Assembly (NCBI GenBank): GCA_014190235.1 | Contig: BJGC01000005.1 | Location: 41,989 to 105,988 of the forward strand | Reading direction: 5' to 3' | Source: Actinomycetes bacterium | GTDB taxonomy: Bacteria; Actinomycetota; Acidimicrobiia; Acidimicrobiales; Ilumatobacteraceae | Length of the DNA: 64,000 bases | Shown here: in pieces, positions 37,530 through 46,434 of the stretch | Numbering within the stretch: the first letter of the stretch is position 1 | Layout of the letters: the number at the start of each line of letters is the position of its first letter | Position numbers and translations under genes: made by a program | Notes under the pieces: generated by a model | The model's database searches: none | What the model was told of the DNA's origin: nothing | The model's input: only the letters and a program-made list of their open reading frames with translations

Positions 37530-38525
37530 TTATCCTCTGGCGAGTCGACGACCAAGTTGGTCACTGACGACTTCTACCGTTGCTAGTGCTTGCGGGTAGT
37601 TCATGCGCGTTGGCCCCAGCACACCGATACTTCCGAGAACTTCTCCGTCGGCAATCACTGGTGCCACCACCACTGAGCATGCCATGAGCTGTTGAACGCC
37701 GTGTTCTGCTCCGATTGCCACTGTTAGGCCTCGATTAATGACGTCTTGTACGAGCGACACCACAACGTACTGTTGCTCAAGCGTGTACAGAACTGTGCGC
37801 AATACTTCTGTGGCATCAAATGACTGCGCAAGTGATGCGGCACCACCAATAAAGACAGACTCGTCTTCGCGGTGTCGAGTGAGTGCGTTGACAGCAGAAG
37901 AACACACGATGTCGGTAAATGAATCGTTGGTGAGCGCAATGGCTGAGATCCCACTTATCGGCGTATTGACAAGTCGTGATTGCAAGTGCGCACTTGCGGT
38001 TACTAGATGCGAGTCTTGGATTTCGTCTGCAAGAAGAATCGTTTCGCTTTCGACTGAGCCGTTTGACATCACAACAACAACAGTTGCATTGCGAGCAGAT
38101 AACCGAACTACTTGGACGTGACGAATAATTTTTGATTCGATTTTGGAGCCAACGACAAGAGATGTCTGGTGTGTGATGTCGGCTAACAATGTGCTGGTGT
38201 GACGAAGTAGTTCTTCAAGGCGCCCGTGTGCCGTGCTGAAGAATTCGCCAACTTGTTGAACACTGGCGTGGTCGAGAGTCTCTTTAGTGGTGAGCGAATC
38301 AACGAATAAGCGGTATCCCTTGTCGGTAGGGACACGACCAGCAGACGTATGGGGCTGAGCCAAATAGCCCTCTTGTTCGAGCAAGACCATCTCGTTGCGA
38401 ATAGTGGCCGACGACACTCGAACACCGGCTCGTTCAGCCACATGAGACGATCCGACGGGTTGACCAGTCGAGATGTATTCCTGCACGACTGCGCGCAAAA
38501 TATTGGATTTACGATCGTCGAGCAT
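37530..38525 (-). CDS. hrcA: Heat-inducible transcription repressor HrcA
   Basis: Repressor of class I heat-shock genes, 331 residues, with an N-terminal winged helix (TGQPVGSSHVAERAGVRVSSATIRNEM pattern, residues 15-50) and the GAF-like and dimerisation domains after it. The usual operator CIRCE (TTAGCACTC spaced from GAGTGCTAA) is not visible upstream or elsewhere in the window. TAGCCT seven bases before the ATG suggests its own leaderless promoter inside the end of the photolyase gene. dnaJ follows three bases after its stop. Confidence 0.96.
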   Translation of the reverse strand: MLDDRKSNILRAVVQEYISTGQPVGSSHVAERAGVRVSSATIRNEMVLLEQEGYLAQPHTSAGRVPTDKGYRLFVDSLTTKETLDHASVQQVGEFFSTAHGRLEELLRHTSTLLADITHQTSLVVGSKIESKIIRHVQVVRLSARNATVVVVMSNGSVESETILLADEIQDSHLVTASAHLQSRLVNTPISGISAIALTNDSFTDIVCSSAVNALTRHREDESVFIGGAASLAQSFDATEVLRTVLYTLEQQYVVVSLVQDVINRGLTVAIGAEHGVQQLMACSVVVAPVIADGEVLGSIGVLGPTRMNYPQALATVEVVSDQLGRRLARG

Positions 38526-38532
38526 CGCATAT

Positions 38533-38538
38533 AGGCTA
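38533..38538 (-). promoter_or_regulatory. Probable -10 hexamer of hrcA
   Basis: TAGCCT on the minus strand ends seven bases before ATG 38525 and overlaps the photolyase stop codon. Confidence 0.45.
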
Positions 38539-39879
38539 CTTGCCCGACACGGCCTTATACCTTGCTAACGCTTCTTCTCGCTCAACAGCATGGTCTACCA
38601 GAGGTGCCGGATAATTCGTGGGGGCCAACAACCCGAGCGTCCAGGGCGCATGAATGTGCTCGTTATCGAGATCGGAGATCTCAGGGATCCAGTACCGCAA
38701 GTAATCACCCGTTGGATCGAACTTGGCGCTTTGGCCAAACGGATTAAAGACACGAAAATATGGTGACGCATCTGTTCCGGTTCCGGCAGTCCACTGCCAG
38801 CCGTGATTGTTTGATGCAATGTCGCCGTCTACAAGATGTTTCATAAAAAATCGAGCGCCCCATTGCCACGGGACGTGAAGGTCTTTTACCAAAAAACTTG
38901 CCACGATCATGCGCACGCGATTATGCATCCAGCCGATCGCCAACATTTGTCTCATCCCCGCATCGACAATTGGGTATCCGGTGCGAGCCTCACACCATGC
39001 AGCAAATCGTTGTTGTGCTGCTGCATCTGTATCGACAGGCAAGATATCCATTTTTGTCTGAAGGTTTTTCCACATCGAGTCCGGGCGATGAAACAAAACA
39101 TCGGCATAGAACTCTCGCCACGCGATTTCACTACGAAATACATCCGCACCAGAATGTCCTGGCAGATCAGAAATGAGTTGTCGAGGATGCACCACGCCAA
39201 AACGTAAGTACGGAGACATCATCGATGTGCCATCTACTCCTGGCATGTTGCGCGCTTCTTTATATTGCTCTAAACCATGACTTGACCACTCGTTCCAGCG
39301 CTCACGAGCAGCGCCCTGTCCAACACCAGGAAGAACTGCCTCAGTTGCTGCAATCTCGGGAAGTGCAACGCCAAGTGACGTGGTGTTGGTCCACTGCGGC
39401 ACATAAGAAGGAGGCGAATTCCAGTTCACTTGTTGCCAGCGCTTAAAGAACGGCGTGAATACACGCACCGGCGTGCCGTCATCTTTGCGAATCGTTCCGG
39501 GATCAACTACATAGGGTGAATCAGCCCCTACGAAATGCACTCCTATTGATTGCAGCGACGCAGCGACCTTGATGTCGCGGCTCTGTCCGTATGGCACAAA
39601 GTCTCGATGTGCAAAGACAGTCTTGGCACCAACTGCGTGAGCAACCGCTGCAATCTCAGTTGCCGGATCTCCGACGCGAATAACTAATGCCCCACCCATG
39701 CGAGCATCAAGTTCGCGCAACGTGCCAAACAAAAACTGTAATCGTGGGATACCCGAATGCTTCAGGAAAATTGGATCAACTACGAATACGGGAACAACTG
39801 GTCCATCTGCAGATGCCGCGCCGAGCGCCGCATTGTCGTCTAGGCGCAAGTCTCGCTTGATCCACCAAATAGATGTCAT
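38536..39879 (-). CDS. phr: Deoxyribodipyrimidine photolyase (class I)
   Basis: FAD-containing enzyme of 447 residues that repairs UV-made pyrimidine dimers with blue light. The N-terminal antenna domain starts IWWIKRDLRLDDNAAL. The FAD domain includes TGYPIVDAGMRQ near residue 325, WMHNRVRMIVASFLVKDL near 343 and NNHGWQWTAGTG near 385, with the conserved tryptophans. It lies between lepA and hrcA, breaking the usual lepA-hemW-hrcA order, and only ten bases from hrcA. A role in sunlit water is consistent but inferred. Confidence 0.95.
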   Translation of the reverse strand: MTSIWWIKRDLRLDDNAALGAASADGPVVPVFVVDPIFLKHSGIPRLQFLFGTLRELDARMGGALVIRVGDPATEIAAVAHAVGAKTVFAHRDFVPYGQSRDIKVAASLQSIGVHFVGADSPYVVDPGTIRKDDGTPVRVFTPFFKRWQQVNWNSPPSYVPQWTNTTSLGVALPEIAATEAVLPGVGQGAARERWNEWSSHGLEQYKEARNMPGVDGTSMMSPYLRFGVVHPRQLISDLPGHSGADVFRSEIAWREFYADVLFHRPDSMWKNLQTKMDILPVDTDAAAQQRFAAWCEARTGYPIVDAGMRQMLAIGWMHNRVRMIVASFLVKDLHVPWQWGARFFMKHLVDGDIASNNHGWQWTAGTGTDASPYFRVFNPFGQSAKFDPTGDYLRYWIPEISDLDNEHIHAPWTLGLLAPTNYPAPLVDHAVEREEALARYKAVSGK

Positions 39880-39953
39880 GGAAATACTAATCCCACAAAA
39901 CTAACGCTGTCTGATTCGTACCGCAAACTCTGTGCAATATGTCTCTCATTTTC

Positions 39954-41738
39954 TCAGTCATCAAGTTTCAGCGCACTAATAAAAACATCACCAGGCACTT
40001 CTACTCGGCCGATTGCCTTCATCTTCTTTTTGCCTTCTTTTTGTTTCTCAAGCAACTTACGCTTTCGAGTAATGTCACCGCCGTAGCACTTTGCGAGAAC
40101 ATCTTTGCGCTTAGCCTTGACAGTTTCGCGAGCCAATACCTTGCCTCCGATTGCTGCCTGAATTGGCACATCAAACATCTGTCGCGGAATCAGCAATTTT
40201 AACTTTGCACACATTCTTCGTCCGTAATCAAAAGCCTTGTCACGGTGAACAATCGTGCTGAATGCATCAGCGGGTAAACCGTTGAGCAAAAGATCAACTC
40301 GCACTAGGTCTGAGGGACGATAACCCTCTAGTTCGTAGTCAAGACTGGCATAGCCTTGCGTGCGACTTTTCATTTGATCAAAGAAATCAATGACTACTTC
40401 GCCGAGCGGGATTGCGTAATGCAGTTCGACTCGTTCTGGCGAGAGATATTCGAGTTTGAGCATCTCGCCGCGTTTTGATTGACATAGATCCATCAATGTT
40501 CCGGTGTAGTCCTTTGGAGTAATGATGTTCACCTTGAAATATGGTTCTTCGATGCTGGCAATATTTTGTGGTGGCGGTAAATCAGCAGGGTTGTCCACGA
40601 TCTCTACACCACCATCGGTTCGCAATATTTTGTAGGCTACCGATGGTGCTGTTGCAATCAGCGACAGGTCAAACTCTCGCTCAAGGCGTTCTTTGACAAT
40701 CTCCATGTGCAACAGTCCGAGAAACCCACAACGAAACCCAAACCCCAGCGCCCCAGAGGACTCAGGCTCGTAGCTAACACTTGCGTCATTGAGTCGAAGT
40801 TTTTCGAGACTCTCGCGCAGGTTTTCAAAATCGTCACCGTCAATTGGATACAAACCGCAAAACACCATCGGCTTTGGATCGCGGTAACCCGAGAGAGCCT
40901 CGAGCGCTGGCGCCAATGCAGTTGTCACTGTTTCTCCACTTCGAGCTTGAGCGACGTCTTTGATGCCCGCAATGAGATAGCCAACTTCGCCTGGACCAAG
41001 TTCTGCCACGGGAGTTGGTGCAGGACGGCGCACGCCGATCTCGAGTGCCTCATGAATATTGCGAGCCTGCATAAATTGCACGCGCGTACCTGCGTTCATG
41101 CGGCCATGCATGATTCGAACACTCGACACGACTCCTCTGTATTGATCGTATTGCGAATCAAAAATAAGCGCCTGCAACGGAGCGTTAGGATCGCCCACTG
41201 GCGCTGGAATGCGCGCGATAACAGCGTCAAGAAGTTCAGGAACACCATCTCCGGTCTTGGCAGAAATGCGCAATATTTCTTCAGCCGGAATTCCGAGAAC
41301 TGTTTCTATTTCCATTGCATATCGATCTGGGTCAGCCGCCGGAAGATCGATTTTGTTGAGCACAGCGACAATCTCAAGATTGTTTTCAAGAGCCAAATAA
41401 CAGTTGGCGAGCGTTTGTGCTTCAATGCCCTGCGCTGCATCGACAACCAAAACCACGCCTTCGCATGCAGCAAGCGAGCGACTCACCTCGTAGCCAAAGT
41501 CCACATGCCCTGGTGTGTCAATGAGGTGTAAGACGTGTCCGTTCCAATCAACGCGAACATTCTGGGCCTTGATGGTGATGCCGCGTTCGCGCTCAAGATC
41601 CATCGAGTCAAGATATTGCTCGCGCATTTCACGAGCATCCACTGCTCCGGTGAGTTCAAGGATTCGGTCGGAGAGGGTCGATTTGCCGTGGTCGATGTGG
41701 GCAATAATCGAAAAATTTCGAATTTTAGAGAGTTCCAT
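39954..41738 (-). CDS. lepA: Elongation factor 4 (LepA)
   Basis: Translational GTPase of 594 residues that acts on stalled or assembling ribosomes. G1 is [12 protein letters not shown] near residue 14, G3 [14 protein letters not shown] near 75 and G4 NKIDLP near 130. Domains II, III and V and the LepA-specific C-terminal domain ending [14 protein letters not shown] are complete. It is divergent from rpsT across 66 bases, the classical arrangement. Confidence 0.98.
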   Translation of the reverse strand: MELSKIRNFSIIAHIDHGKSTLSDRILELTGAVDAREMREQYLDSMDLERERGITIKAQNVRVDWNGHVLHLIDTPGHVDFGYEVSRSLAACEGVVLVVDAAQGIEAQTLANCYLALENNLEIVAVLNKIDLPAADPDRYAMEIETVLGIPAEEILRISAKTGDGVPELLDAVIARIPAPVGDPNAPLQALIFDSQYDQYRGVVSSVRIMHGRMNAGTRVQFMQARNIHEALEIGVRRPAPTPVAELGPGEVGYLIAGIKDVAQARSGETVTTALAPALEALSGYRDPKPMVFCGLYPIDGDDFENLRESLEKLRLNDASVSYEPESSGALGFGFRCGFLGLLHMEIVKERLEREFDLSLIATAPSVAYKILRTDGGVEIVDNPADLPPPQNIASIEEPYFKVNIITPKDYTGTLMDLCQSKRGEMLKLEYLSPERVELHYAIPLGEVVIDFFDQMKSRTQGYASLDYELEGYRPSDLVRVDLLLNGLPADAFSTIVHRDKAFDYGRRMCAKLKLLIPRQMFDVPIQAAIGGKVLARETVKAKRKDVLAKCYGGDITRKRKLLEKQKEGKKKMKAIGRVEVPGDVFISALKLDD

Positions 41739-41790
41739 GGGCTCTCATAATGCTACTGCCGCCTAGTTGGGAGAAGGGGGTGTTCACCGC

Positions 41791-41796
41791 TAGCCT
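41791..41796 (+). promoter_or_regulatory. Probable -10 hexamer of rpsT
   Basis: TAGCCT ends eight bases before GTG 41805; the sequence between has no ribosome site, so the transcript is probably leaderless. Confidence 0.5.
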
Positions 41797-41804
41797 TTCC
41801 ACCC

Positions 41805-42059
41805 GTGGCAAATATTAAAAGTCAAAAAAAGCGAATCCTGACAAACGCCAAAAGCGCCGACCGCAACAAGGCGGTCAAGAGCGAATTGCGTACACGAGTC
41901 AAGAACGCTCTCGCCACTGTAGGCACTGAGTCCAATGAAGAAGACCTTCGACTTGCACTCAAGAGACTTGACATGGCTGCTGCCAAGGGAATCATTCACA
42001 AGAATCAAGCAGCACGTCGCAAGAGCCGCCTCACGCGTCGCATTAACGCCGCCGGCTAA
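41805..42059 (+). CDS. rpsT: 30S ribosomal protein S20
   Basis: Primary 16S rRNA-binding protein of 84 residues, highly basic, starting ANIKSQKKRILTN after a GTG start and ending RRKSRLTRRINAAG. Length is typical. There is no ribosome site, which is striking for a ribosomal protein gene; a TAGCCT hexamer eight bases upstream points to a leaderless mRNA. Its 3' end overlaps the facing holA gene by 17 bases. Confidence 0.97.
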   Translation: MANIKSQKKRILTNAKSADRNKAVKSELRTRVKNALATVGTESNEEDLRLALKRLDMAAAKGIIHKNQAARRKSRLTRRINAAG

Positions 42060-43038
42060 CCTTTTTTTTCTCTCTCAGACGAGACCCACCCAAACGCGAT
42101 AACCGCGCAATCAGTACTTCCATCACAAGTTCTGGCTCCCAATCTTTTGCTCCCCGAAGATCAGTGTCTGCGGTTGCAAGTAACGACAATGCTTGTGCAA
42201 CTCCATTTCCACCAAGCACACGATATTGCTCCAGCAATTTTTGTGCTGGATAATCCTTGACGCCAAGCAACTGAGCAGCGTCAGAGTTGCTGCGAATTTC
42301 ATGTCCGTCCAGACGCATCATCTGAGAATAACGATTGGCCAACATTGTCAACGCGGTGAGTGGATGGTTGTCCGAATTAAGAAACCGATGGAGCGTTGTC
42401 AAGGCCAATGAAGTATTGCCGGCGTCAATTGCATCGGTGAGATCCCATGGAGGCACCGCTCCGGCTTGACCAAGAAAAACTTCGACGTCATCGCGCGACA
42501 ACTTTGTGCCGACTCCATACGCAGAGTTGAGTGTGCCGATGAGCCCAGCCAAGCGATTTGTGTCATTGCCAAACCACTGCAAGATCAGTCTCACTGCATC
42601 GGGTGCACAGTTCACGCCAGCCTCTACAAGATGTGACTCGACCCAGTTTTGGCGATCTTTGGCACCCACACCTGACGATGCTCCGATCTCATTGACTCCT
42701 AATTCTTTGAGAACAGTACTGAGCGCTTTGGGTACTTTACCCGTAGAAGTAATGACAACTTCTGAAGAATCAACCTTGACGAGCAGGCCCTCGATAAAAA
42801 CAGCGAGCGCAGCAGTATCGAGATGTTGCACATTGCGCACGACCACGATGCGCCGATCAGAAAACATCGACAATGTACCGAGTGCATCGGCAACTGCCGC
42901 AATATAGAACGCTGAATCAGAAGCATCAAACTCTTCGACAATCAACATACGATCGTCTTCTCCGACAAGTTGCGCGACGAGCGTGGACAATTCTTGACTG
43001 ATCAACGACTCTTCACCCGAGATCAGAAAAACTGCCAT
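42043..43038 (-). CDS. holA: DNA polymerase III subunit delta
   Basis: Clamp-loader subunit of 331 residues that opens the sliding clamp. The N-terminal AAA+-like region is followed by PPWDLTDAIDAGNTSLAL near residue 215 and LTMLANRYSQMMRLD near 245, typical of actinobacterial delta. AGGG precedes the ATG. It follows comEC by four bases, and the comEA-comEC-holA order with rpsT facing it is well conserved. Confidence 0.93.
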   Translation of the reverse strand: MAVFLISGEESLISQELSTLVAQLVGEDDRMLIVEEFDASDSAFYIAAVADALGTLSMFSDRRIVVVRNVQHLDTAALAVFIEGLLVKVDSSEVVITSTGKVPKALSTVLKELGVNEIGASSGVGAKDRQNWVESHLVEAGVNCAPDAVRLILQWFGNDTNRLAGLIGTLNSAYGVGTKLSRDDVEVFLGQAGAVPPWDLTDAIDAGNTSLALTTLHRFLNSDNHPLTALTMLANRYSQMMRLDGHEIRSNSDAAQLLGVKDYPAQKLLEQYRVLGGNGVAQALSLLATADTDLRGAKDWEPELVMEVLIARLSRLGGSRLREKKKVSRRR

Positions 43039-43042
43039 GTGT

Positions 43043-44425
43043 CTACCCTGCCATATCGCTGCGTCGCTTCGCTACATAGAACATCCGCACGGCAACAATA
43101 AGCCCGACAACAAGCCATCCAACGAAGTTTGCTCTGCCCGTAGGCCCATGAAGTGACGATAAATGCGCAACCCACCACACGCCACGCACCGCAATTGCCA
43201 ATGGCAACATGATCAATCTCGCGAGTGCATCAGGCACAAAGGCGCTCAGCAATGCGCACGGAATACCTGCCAGCATGACCATCCCTGCAATCGGCACTGC
43301 GAGAGGGTTGGCAATCATCGAGACCACCGGAAACCGATGAAACACTGTGAGTGCAATCGGCGCTGTGCCTAGTTGAGCAGCCATCGTTGTCGACAATGTT
43401 CGCGCTACCACCGATGATCCAATCAACGTAGTGAGCTGCGGCGCCCACCATGTCAAACCCGCGGTTGCCCCAACTGAGAGGGCGAATCCGACACTGCGCG
43501 CCAGCATTGGGTCGATGAACAACAACACTATGACAGCGCACGGCAATACGCGGCGTGGTGCCGCAGTGATACCCCGCATAAAAGTAATGCTGTATACAGC
43601 CGCCATCATGACCGCGCGCAAGACCGACGGCTCTGCTCGAGTGAGCACGACAAACCAGCCCAACAACGCCAGCGTCAACGCAAGACGCATCGTTGGTTTG
43701 CGGCGAGTCAGAAAAACTCCAGCAACCGCCAATAGATACGAAACATTTTGTCCACTCACAGCAGTGAGATGTGATAATCCACTGGCTCGAAAATCTGTCA
43801 CCATCGATCGTGGTTGAGCACGGTCATCGCCAATAATTAGTCCTAAGAACAATTGTCGATCAGACTCATTGAGAGTGCGTGAACCGCGCGACAAGGTATC
43901 GCGGAGTCTGTTGGCAGAACGAACCAAGACAGAACCTTGATCAAAGTTTTCAGATGCAGACAACACAGTCATCGCCCCCACTACATGACGGGGTCGCTCA
44001 TATGCACGAGATCGTTCAGAAATGTTTTGACAGACCGATACCACGTGCACACGTTGTCCACTTAAGCGCGCCATGAGTCGTCTGCCGGCAAGACCAGGTG
44101 CAGTTGCGCGATACCGAACGCCATCGAGTCGCAACACCACGTCGGCACCACCTCGTTGATACACGGGGTCAGTGACCAATGTTGCACTGCCAGAACATGA
44201 ACCTGTCGCAATGTGTGGCGTTGACCACGCCGCCAGACCTGACCCCGCGCCGCATACTCCGATCAGCACAATCATGGCGATCCAACGTTGCCGCCAGCAT
44301 GCGTAACCCACGGCAAACATCAGACATGTTCGAATAGCCGGGCTGCCAGCGAGCATCACCCACTCAAGACTGTTTGGCAAACTCTGAGCCCAATAAATAG
44401 AGCTCCAAAAGAACACGGTTATCAC
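43043..44425 (-). CDS. comEC: ComEC/Rec2-type DNA uptake channel protein
   Basis: Polytopic membrane protein of about 460 residues of the competence family that moves single-stranded DNA into the cytoplasm. The DUF4131-like N-terminal part has two cysteines, and the competence domain carries GLSHLTAVSGQNVSYLL near residue 225 followed by many helices. There is no C-terminal metallo-beta-lactamase domain. The open frame runs to 44755 but that part is antisense to another gene. I place the start at GTG 44425, with GTG 44416 as an alternative. comEA lies upstream on the same strand, separated by an opposite-strand gene. Confidence 0.85.
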   Translation of the reverse strand: MITVFFWSSIYWAQSLPNSLEWVMLAGSPAIRTCLMFAVGYACWRQRWIAMIVLIGVCGAGSGLAAWSTPHIATGSCSGSATLVTDPVYQRGGADVVLRLDGVRYRATAPGLAGRRLMARLSGQRVHVVSVCQNISERSRAYERPRHVVGAMTVLSASENFDQGSVLVRSANRLRDTLSRGSRTLNESDRQLFLGLIIGDDRAQPRSMVTDFRASGLSHLTAVSGQNVSYLLAVAGVFLTRRKPTMRLALTLALLGWFVVLTRAEPSVLRAVMMAAVYSITFMRGITAAPRRVLPCAVIVLLFIDPMLARSVGFALSVGATAGLTWWAPQLTTLIGSSVVARTLSTTMAAQLGTAPIALTVFHRFPVVSMIANPLAVPIAGMVMLAGIPCALLSAFVPDALARLIMLPLAIAVRGVWWVAHLSSLHGPTGRANFVGWLVVGLIVAVRMFYVAKRRSDMAG

Positions 44426-44486
44426 CGTGAGACCCCAATTGATTTGACTATTACCTAAATGACGCCGTTGCCCCTTCCCCGCCTCG

Positions 44487-44492
44487 TACCAT
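44487..44492 (+). promoter_or_regulatory. Probable -10 hexamer of the 44499 gene
   Basis: TACCAT ends six bases before GTG 44499. Confidence 0.4.
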
Positions 44493-44498
44493 CGGTGT

Positions 44499-44951
44499 GT
44501 GCCCAATGAATCGGTTTCGTCAGCAACTTCAAAGGCACGTCGCATTGTGCCTGGTGGTGTTGTTGCAACACGCCGCGCAGTACGTCGTCGCGGCGGATTA
44601 GTAGGTGTCAGTGTTGCAGCATCAATGCTTGTAGCGGGCTGGATTGTGCGCGTGATTGTGGGCGGCACAGCAGGAGGTCTTGTTGGTTTCATCCTGACAG
44701 TGACAGCACTTCCAACGCTTCCGATATTTGGTGTTCCGGCCACTGATAGCAGCAAGGTGTTCGTGATCTCTCTCGTTGTGAGCGCTGGACTGTGGTGGAT
44801 CGTTGGTCAACTTGCGGCATTGCGCGTGTCCGGTAAGGCACTTGTGGGTTGGCGAGAATGGTCAAAAGAATTTGCCATTCTTTCTGTTGGCATCTGCGCT
44901 GGTGCAATCGGGGCTCTGCTGCTTGGCGCCGTGCTGTTGGGCGCACTGTAG
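44499..44951 (+). CDS. Hypothetical membrane protein between comEA and comEC
   Basis: Protein of 150 residues with a basic Arg-rich N-terminus (RRAVRRRGG) and three or four hydrophobic helices (about 33-50, 52-70, 85-105, 125-150) separated by short loops. I recognise no family. It lies on the opposite strand to comEA and comEC. Its stop is directly next to the comEA stop and its start region faces the comEC start, so it splits the pair. The hydrophobic pattern and the TACCAT hexamer upstream argue that it is real. Confidence 0.6.
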   Translation: MPNESVSSATSKARRIVPGGVVATRRAVRRRGGLVGVSVAASMLVAGWIVRVIVGGTAGGLVGFILTVTALPTLPIFGVPATDSSKVFVISLVVSAGLWWIVGQLAALRVSGKALVGWREWSKEFAILSVGICAGAIGALLLGAVLLGAL

Positions 44952-45659
44952 TCATACTCGCAATTGAGCACGTATCGCGTCCAGCTTGGCTGGACCAATA
45001 CCGCGAACATCAAGCAAACCGTTGACAGTTGAGAACGGTCCATGCGCGGCGCGATATGACACGATTGCCTTGGCCGTCGACGGACCAACACCCGGAAGTA
45101 CTTCGAGTTGCAGTGCAGTTGCCGAATTGAGATCAACAATGCTGTCGATGCTTGACGCCCCAGATTGAGATGATTGTGCAGGTGGTCCTTTGGTGACGCG
45201 CCCGACAGGAACAGAAGTTGCACTTTGTCTTCCGCGTGTGGGAATAAACAGTTGTTCTCCGTCAACAACAATAAGCGCCAGGTTTACCGCATTTAAGTCG
45301 GCAGTGCGCAATGGTCCACCAGCGGCGAGGAGTGCATCGTTTGCGCGCGCAGGTGCGCGCACTGTCACGACTCCGGGAAACCGAACGGCCCCTGCAACAT
45401 GTACCACTACAACCCCATTTGTTGTTGCAACTACAAAAGTCGAAACGGTGCCAACGAGAGTTGTTGACGTTATTGCTCGTGCAAAAGTTGTCTCGACTGG
45501 CGGACCTGGTGATTGCACTAACCACCACCCGCCAACACACACTGCTACTCCTGATGCAATTGAGACTCCAATTCGAGTAGGCCCGCGCCAGTGACACCAC
45601 GCCACACATTTGTCGAAGAGGTCTCGTGCGACGTGAGGAATCGAGCCATTTTTCATCAC
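44952..45659 (-). CDS. comEA: ComEA-type DNA-binding protein
   Basis: Membrane-anchored DNA receptor for uptake, 235 residues. A single N-terminal transmembrane helix (about 30-48) leads to a Thr-rich linker, an SLBB domain (VVVHVAGAVRFPGVV near residue 78) and a C-terminal pair of helix-hairpin-helix motifs (LNSATALQLEVLPGVGPSTA and VRGIGPAKLDAI). This is the complete domain order of the family. It follows the thioredoxin-TPR gene by about 40 bases and belongs with comEC downstream. Confidence 0.93.
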   Translation of the reverse strand: MMKNGSIPHVARDLFDKCVAWCHWRGPTRIGVSIASGVAVCVGGWWLVQSPGPPVETTFARAITSTTLVGTVSTFVVATTNGVVVVHVAGAVRFPGVVTVRAPARANDALLAAGGPLRTADLNAVNLALIVVDGEQLFIPTRGRQSATSVPVGRVTKGPPAQSSQSGASSIDSIVDLNSATALQLEVLPGVGPSTAKAIVSYRAAHGPFSTVNGLLDVRGIGPAKLDAIRAQLRV

Positions 45660-45699
45660 TCTGATGTGGGCGACTCACCCCGATATTGGCAAAGACTCG

Positions 45700-46404
45700 C
45701 TAGTACAAGCGTGCGGTCAACAACTTGCGATATTTCCCTGTCCGAGGATCATGTGGACCCATTGTCTGCAAAATATCCAAGAACTCTTGTCTGGCAACTT
45801 CATCAACTTTTACCTGGTCAAGTAGTCGCGCGAGTGTTGCATCAAAATCATCGACTGGATTGAGCGCCAAACGGGCGGCGGCGGCCACGCCTCGAACTCG
45901 CTCGGTTTCTGGCAACCGTGGCAACAACTGCAGCGCTTCTTGGGCGCCACCGTGACGAACTAAATACTCGGCCAATGCACAAACAACGTCTTCTTGATGT
46001 GGTGCGAGCACCAGAGCATCCCGAAGACTGTTTTCGTCACCAGCGGCCAGAAGTTCTTGAATTTTTTCCGCCGTCGGGTCTGGTAACAGGCTTTGCACAA
46101 TTTGCAGCACCACATGTTCTGGTTGCGCACCGACAAAACTATCCAGGACCTTGCCATCTTTCATAATAAAAACAGCAGGGATTGATTTCACCTGAAATGC
46201 CTGAGAGATCTGTGGATTTTCGTCCACATTTACTTTGGCAAGCACTACTTGACCCATTGTCGCATCGGTCGCCTTTTCGAGTATCGGCCCGAGGGTTTTG
46301 CACGGACCACACCAAGGCGCCCACAGGTCGACAATGACCGGTACTTGGTGTGATTGCACCAATACTTCGGTCTCAAAAGTTGCGTCAGTGACATCAACAG
46401 CCAT
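45700..46404 (-). CDS. Thioredoxin-domain protein with TPR-like tail (CnoX/YbbN-like)
   Basis: Cytoplasmic protein of 234 residues. The N-terminal thioredoxin fold has the active site WAPWCGPCK (Cys about 33 and 36) and the cis-proline loop SIPAVFI. From about residue 115 the tail is helical and TPR-like, as in the co-chaperone YbbN/CnoX. Unlike E. coli CnoX, which lacks the redox pair, both cysteines are present. Start 46404 is chosen because the domain begins there; the longer frame to 46860 is antisense to the PAC2 gene. TATCGT ends six bases upstream. Confidence 0.88.
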   Translation of the reverse strand: MAVDVTDATFETEVLVQSHQVPVIVDLWAPWCGPCKTLGPILEKATDATMGQVVLAKVNVDENPQISQAFQVKSIPAVFIMKDGKVLDSFVGAQPEHVVLQIVQSLLPDPTAEKIQELLAAGDENSLRDALVLAPHQEDVVCALAEYLVRHGGAQEALQLLPRLPETERVRGVAAAARLALNPVDDFDATLARLLDQVKVDEVARQEFLDILQTMGPHDPRTGKYRKLLTARLY

Positions 46405-46410
46405 AAAGGC

Positions 46411-46416
46411 ACGATA
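46411..46416 (-). promoter_or_regulatory. Probable -10 hexamer of the thioredoxin gene
   Basis: TATCGT on the minus strand ends six bases before ATG 46404. Five bases away lies the TAGGTT hexamer of the divergent PAC2 gene. Confidence 0.5.
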
Positions 46417-46420
46417 GCGG

Positions 46421-46426
46421 TAGGTT
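46421..46426 (+). promoter_or_regulatory. Probable -10 hexamer of the PAC2 gene
   Basis: TAGGTT ends eight bases before ATG 46435, giving a divergent promoter pair within 31 bases. Confidence 0.5.
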
Positions 46427-46434
46427 ATGTATGT

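Noticed and set aside
40707..41531. 274-codon open frame on the plus strand
   Set aside because: It is wholly antisense to lepA, with no recognisable domain and no start signal; a shadow of the LepA codons.
44426..44755. N-terminal extension of ComEC
   Set aside because: Low-complexity Thr/Pro/Arg sequence antisense to the 44499 membrane gene; family proteins begin at the first hydrophobic helix.
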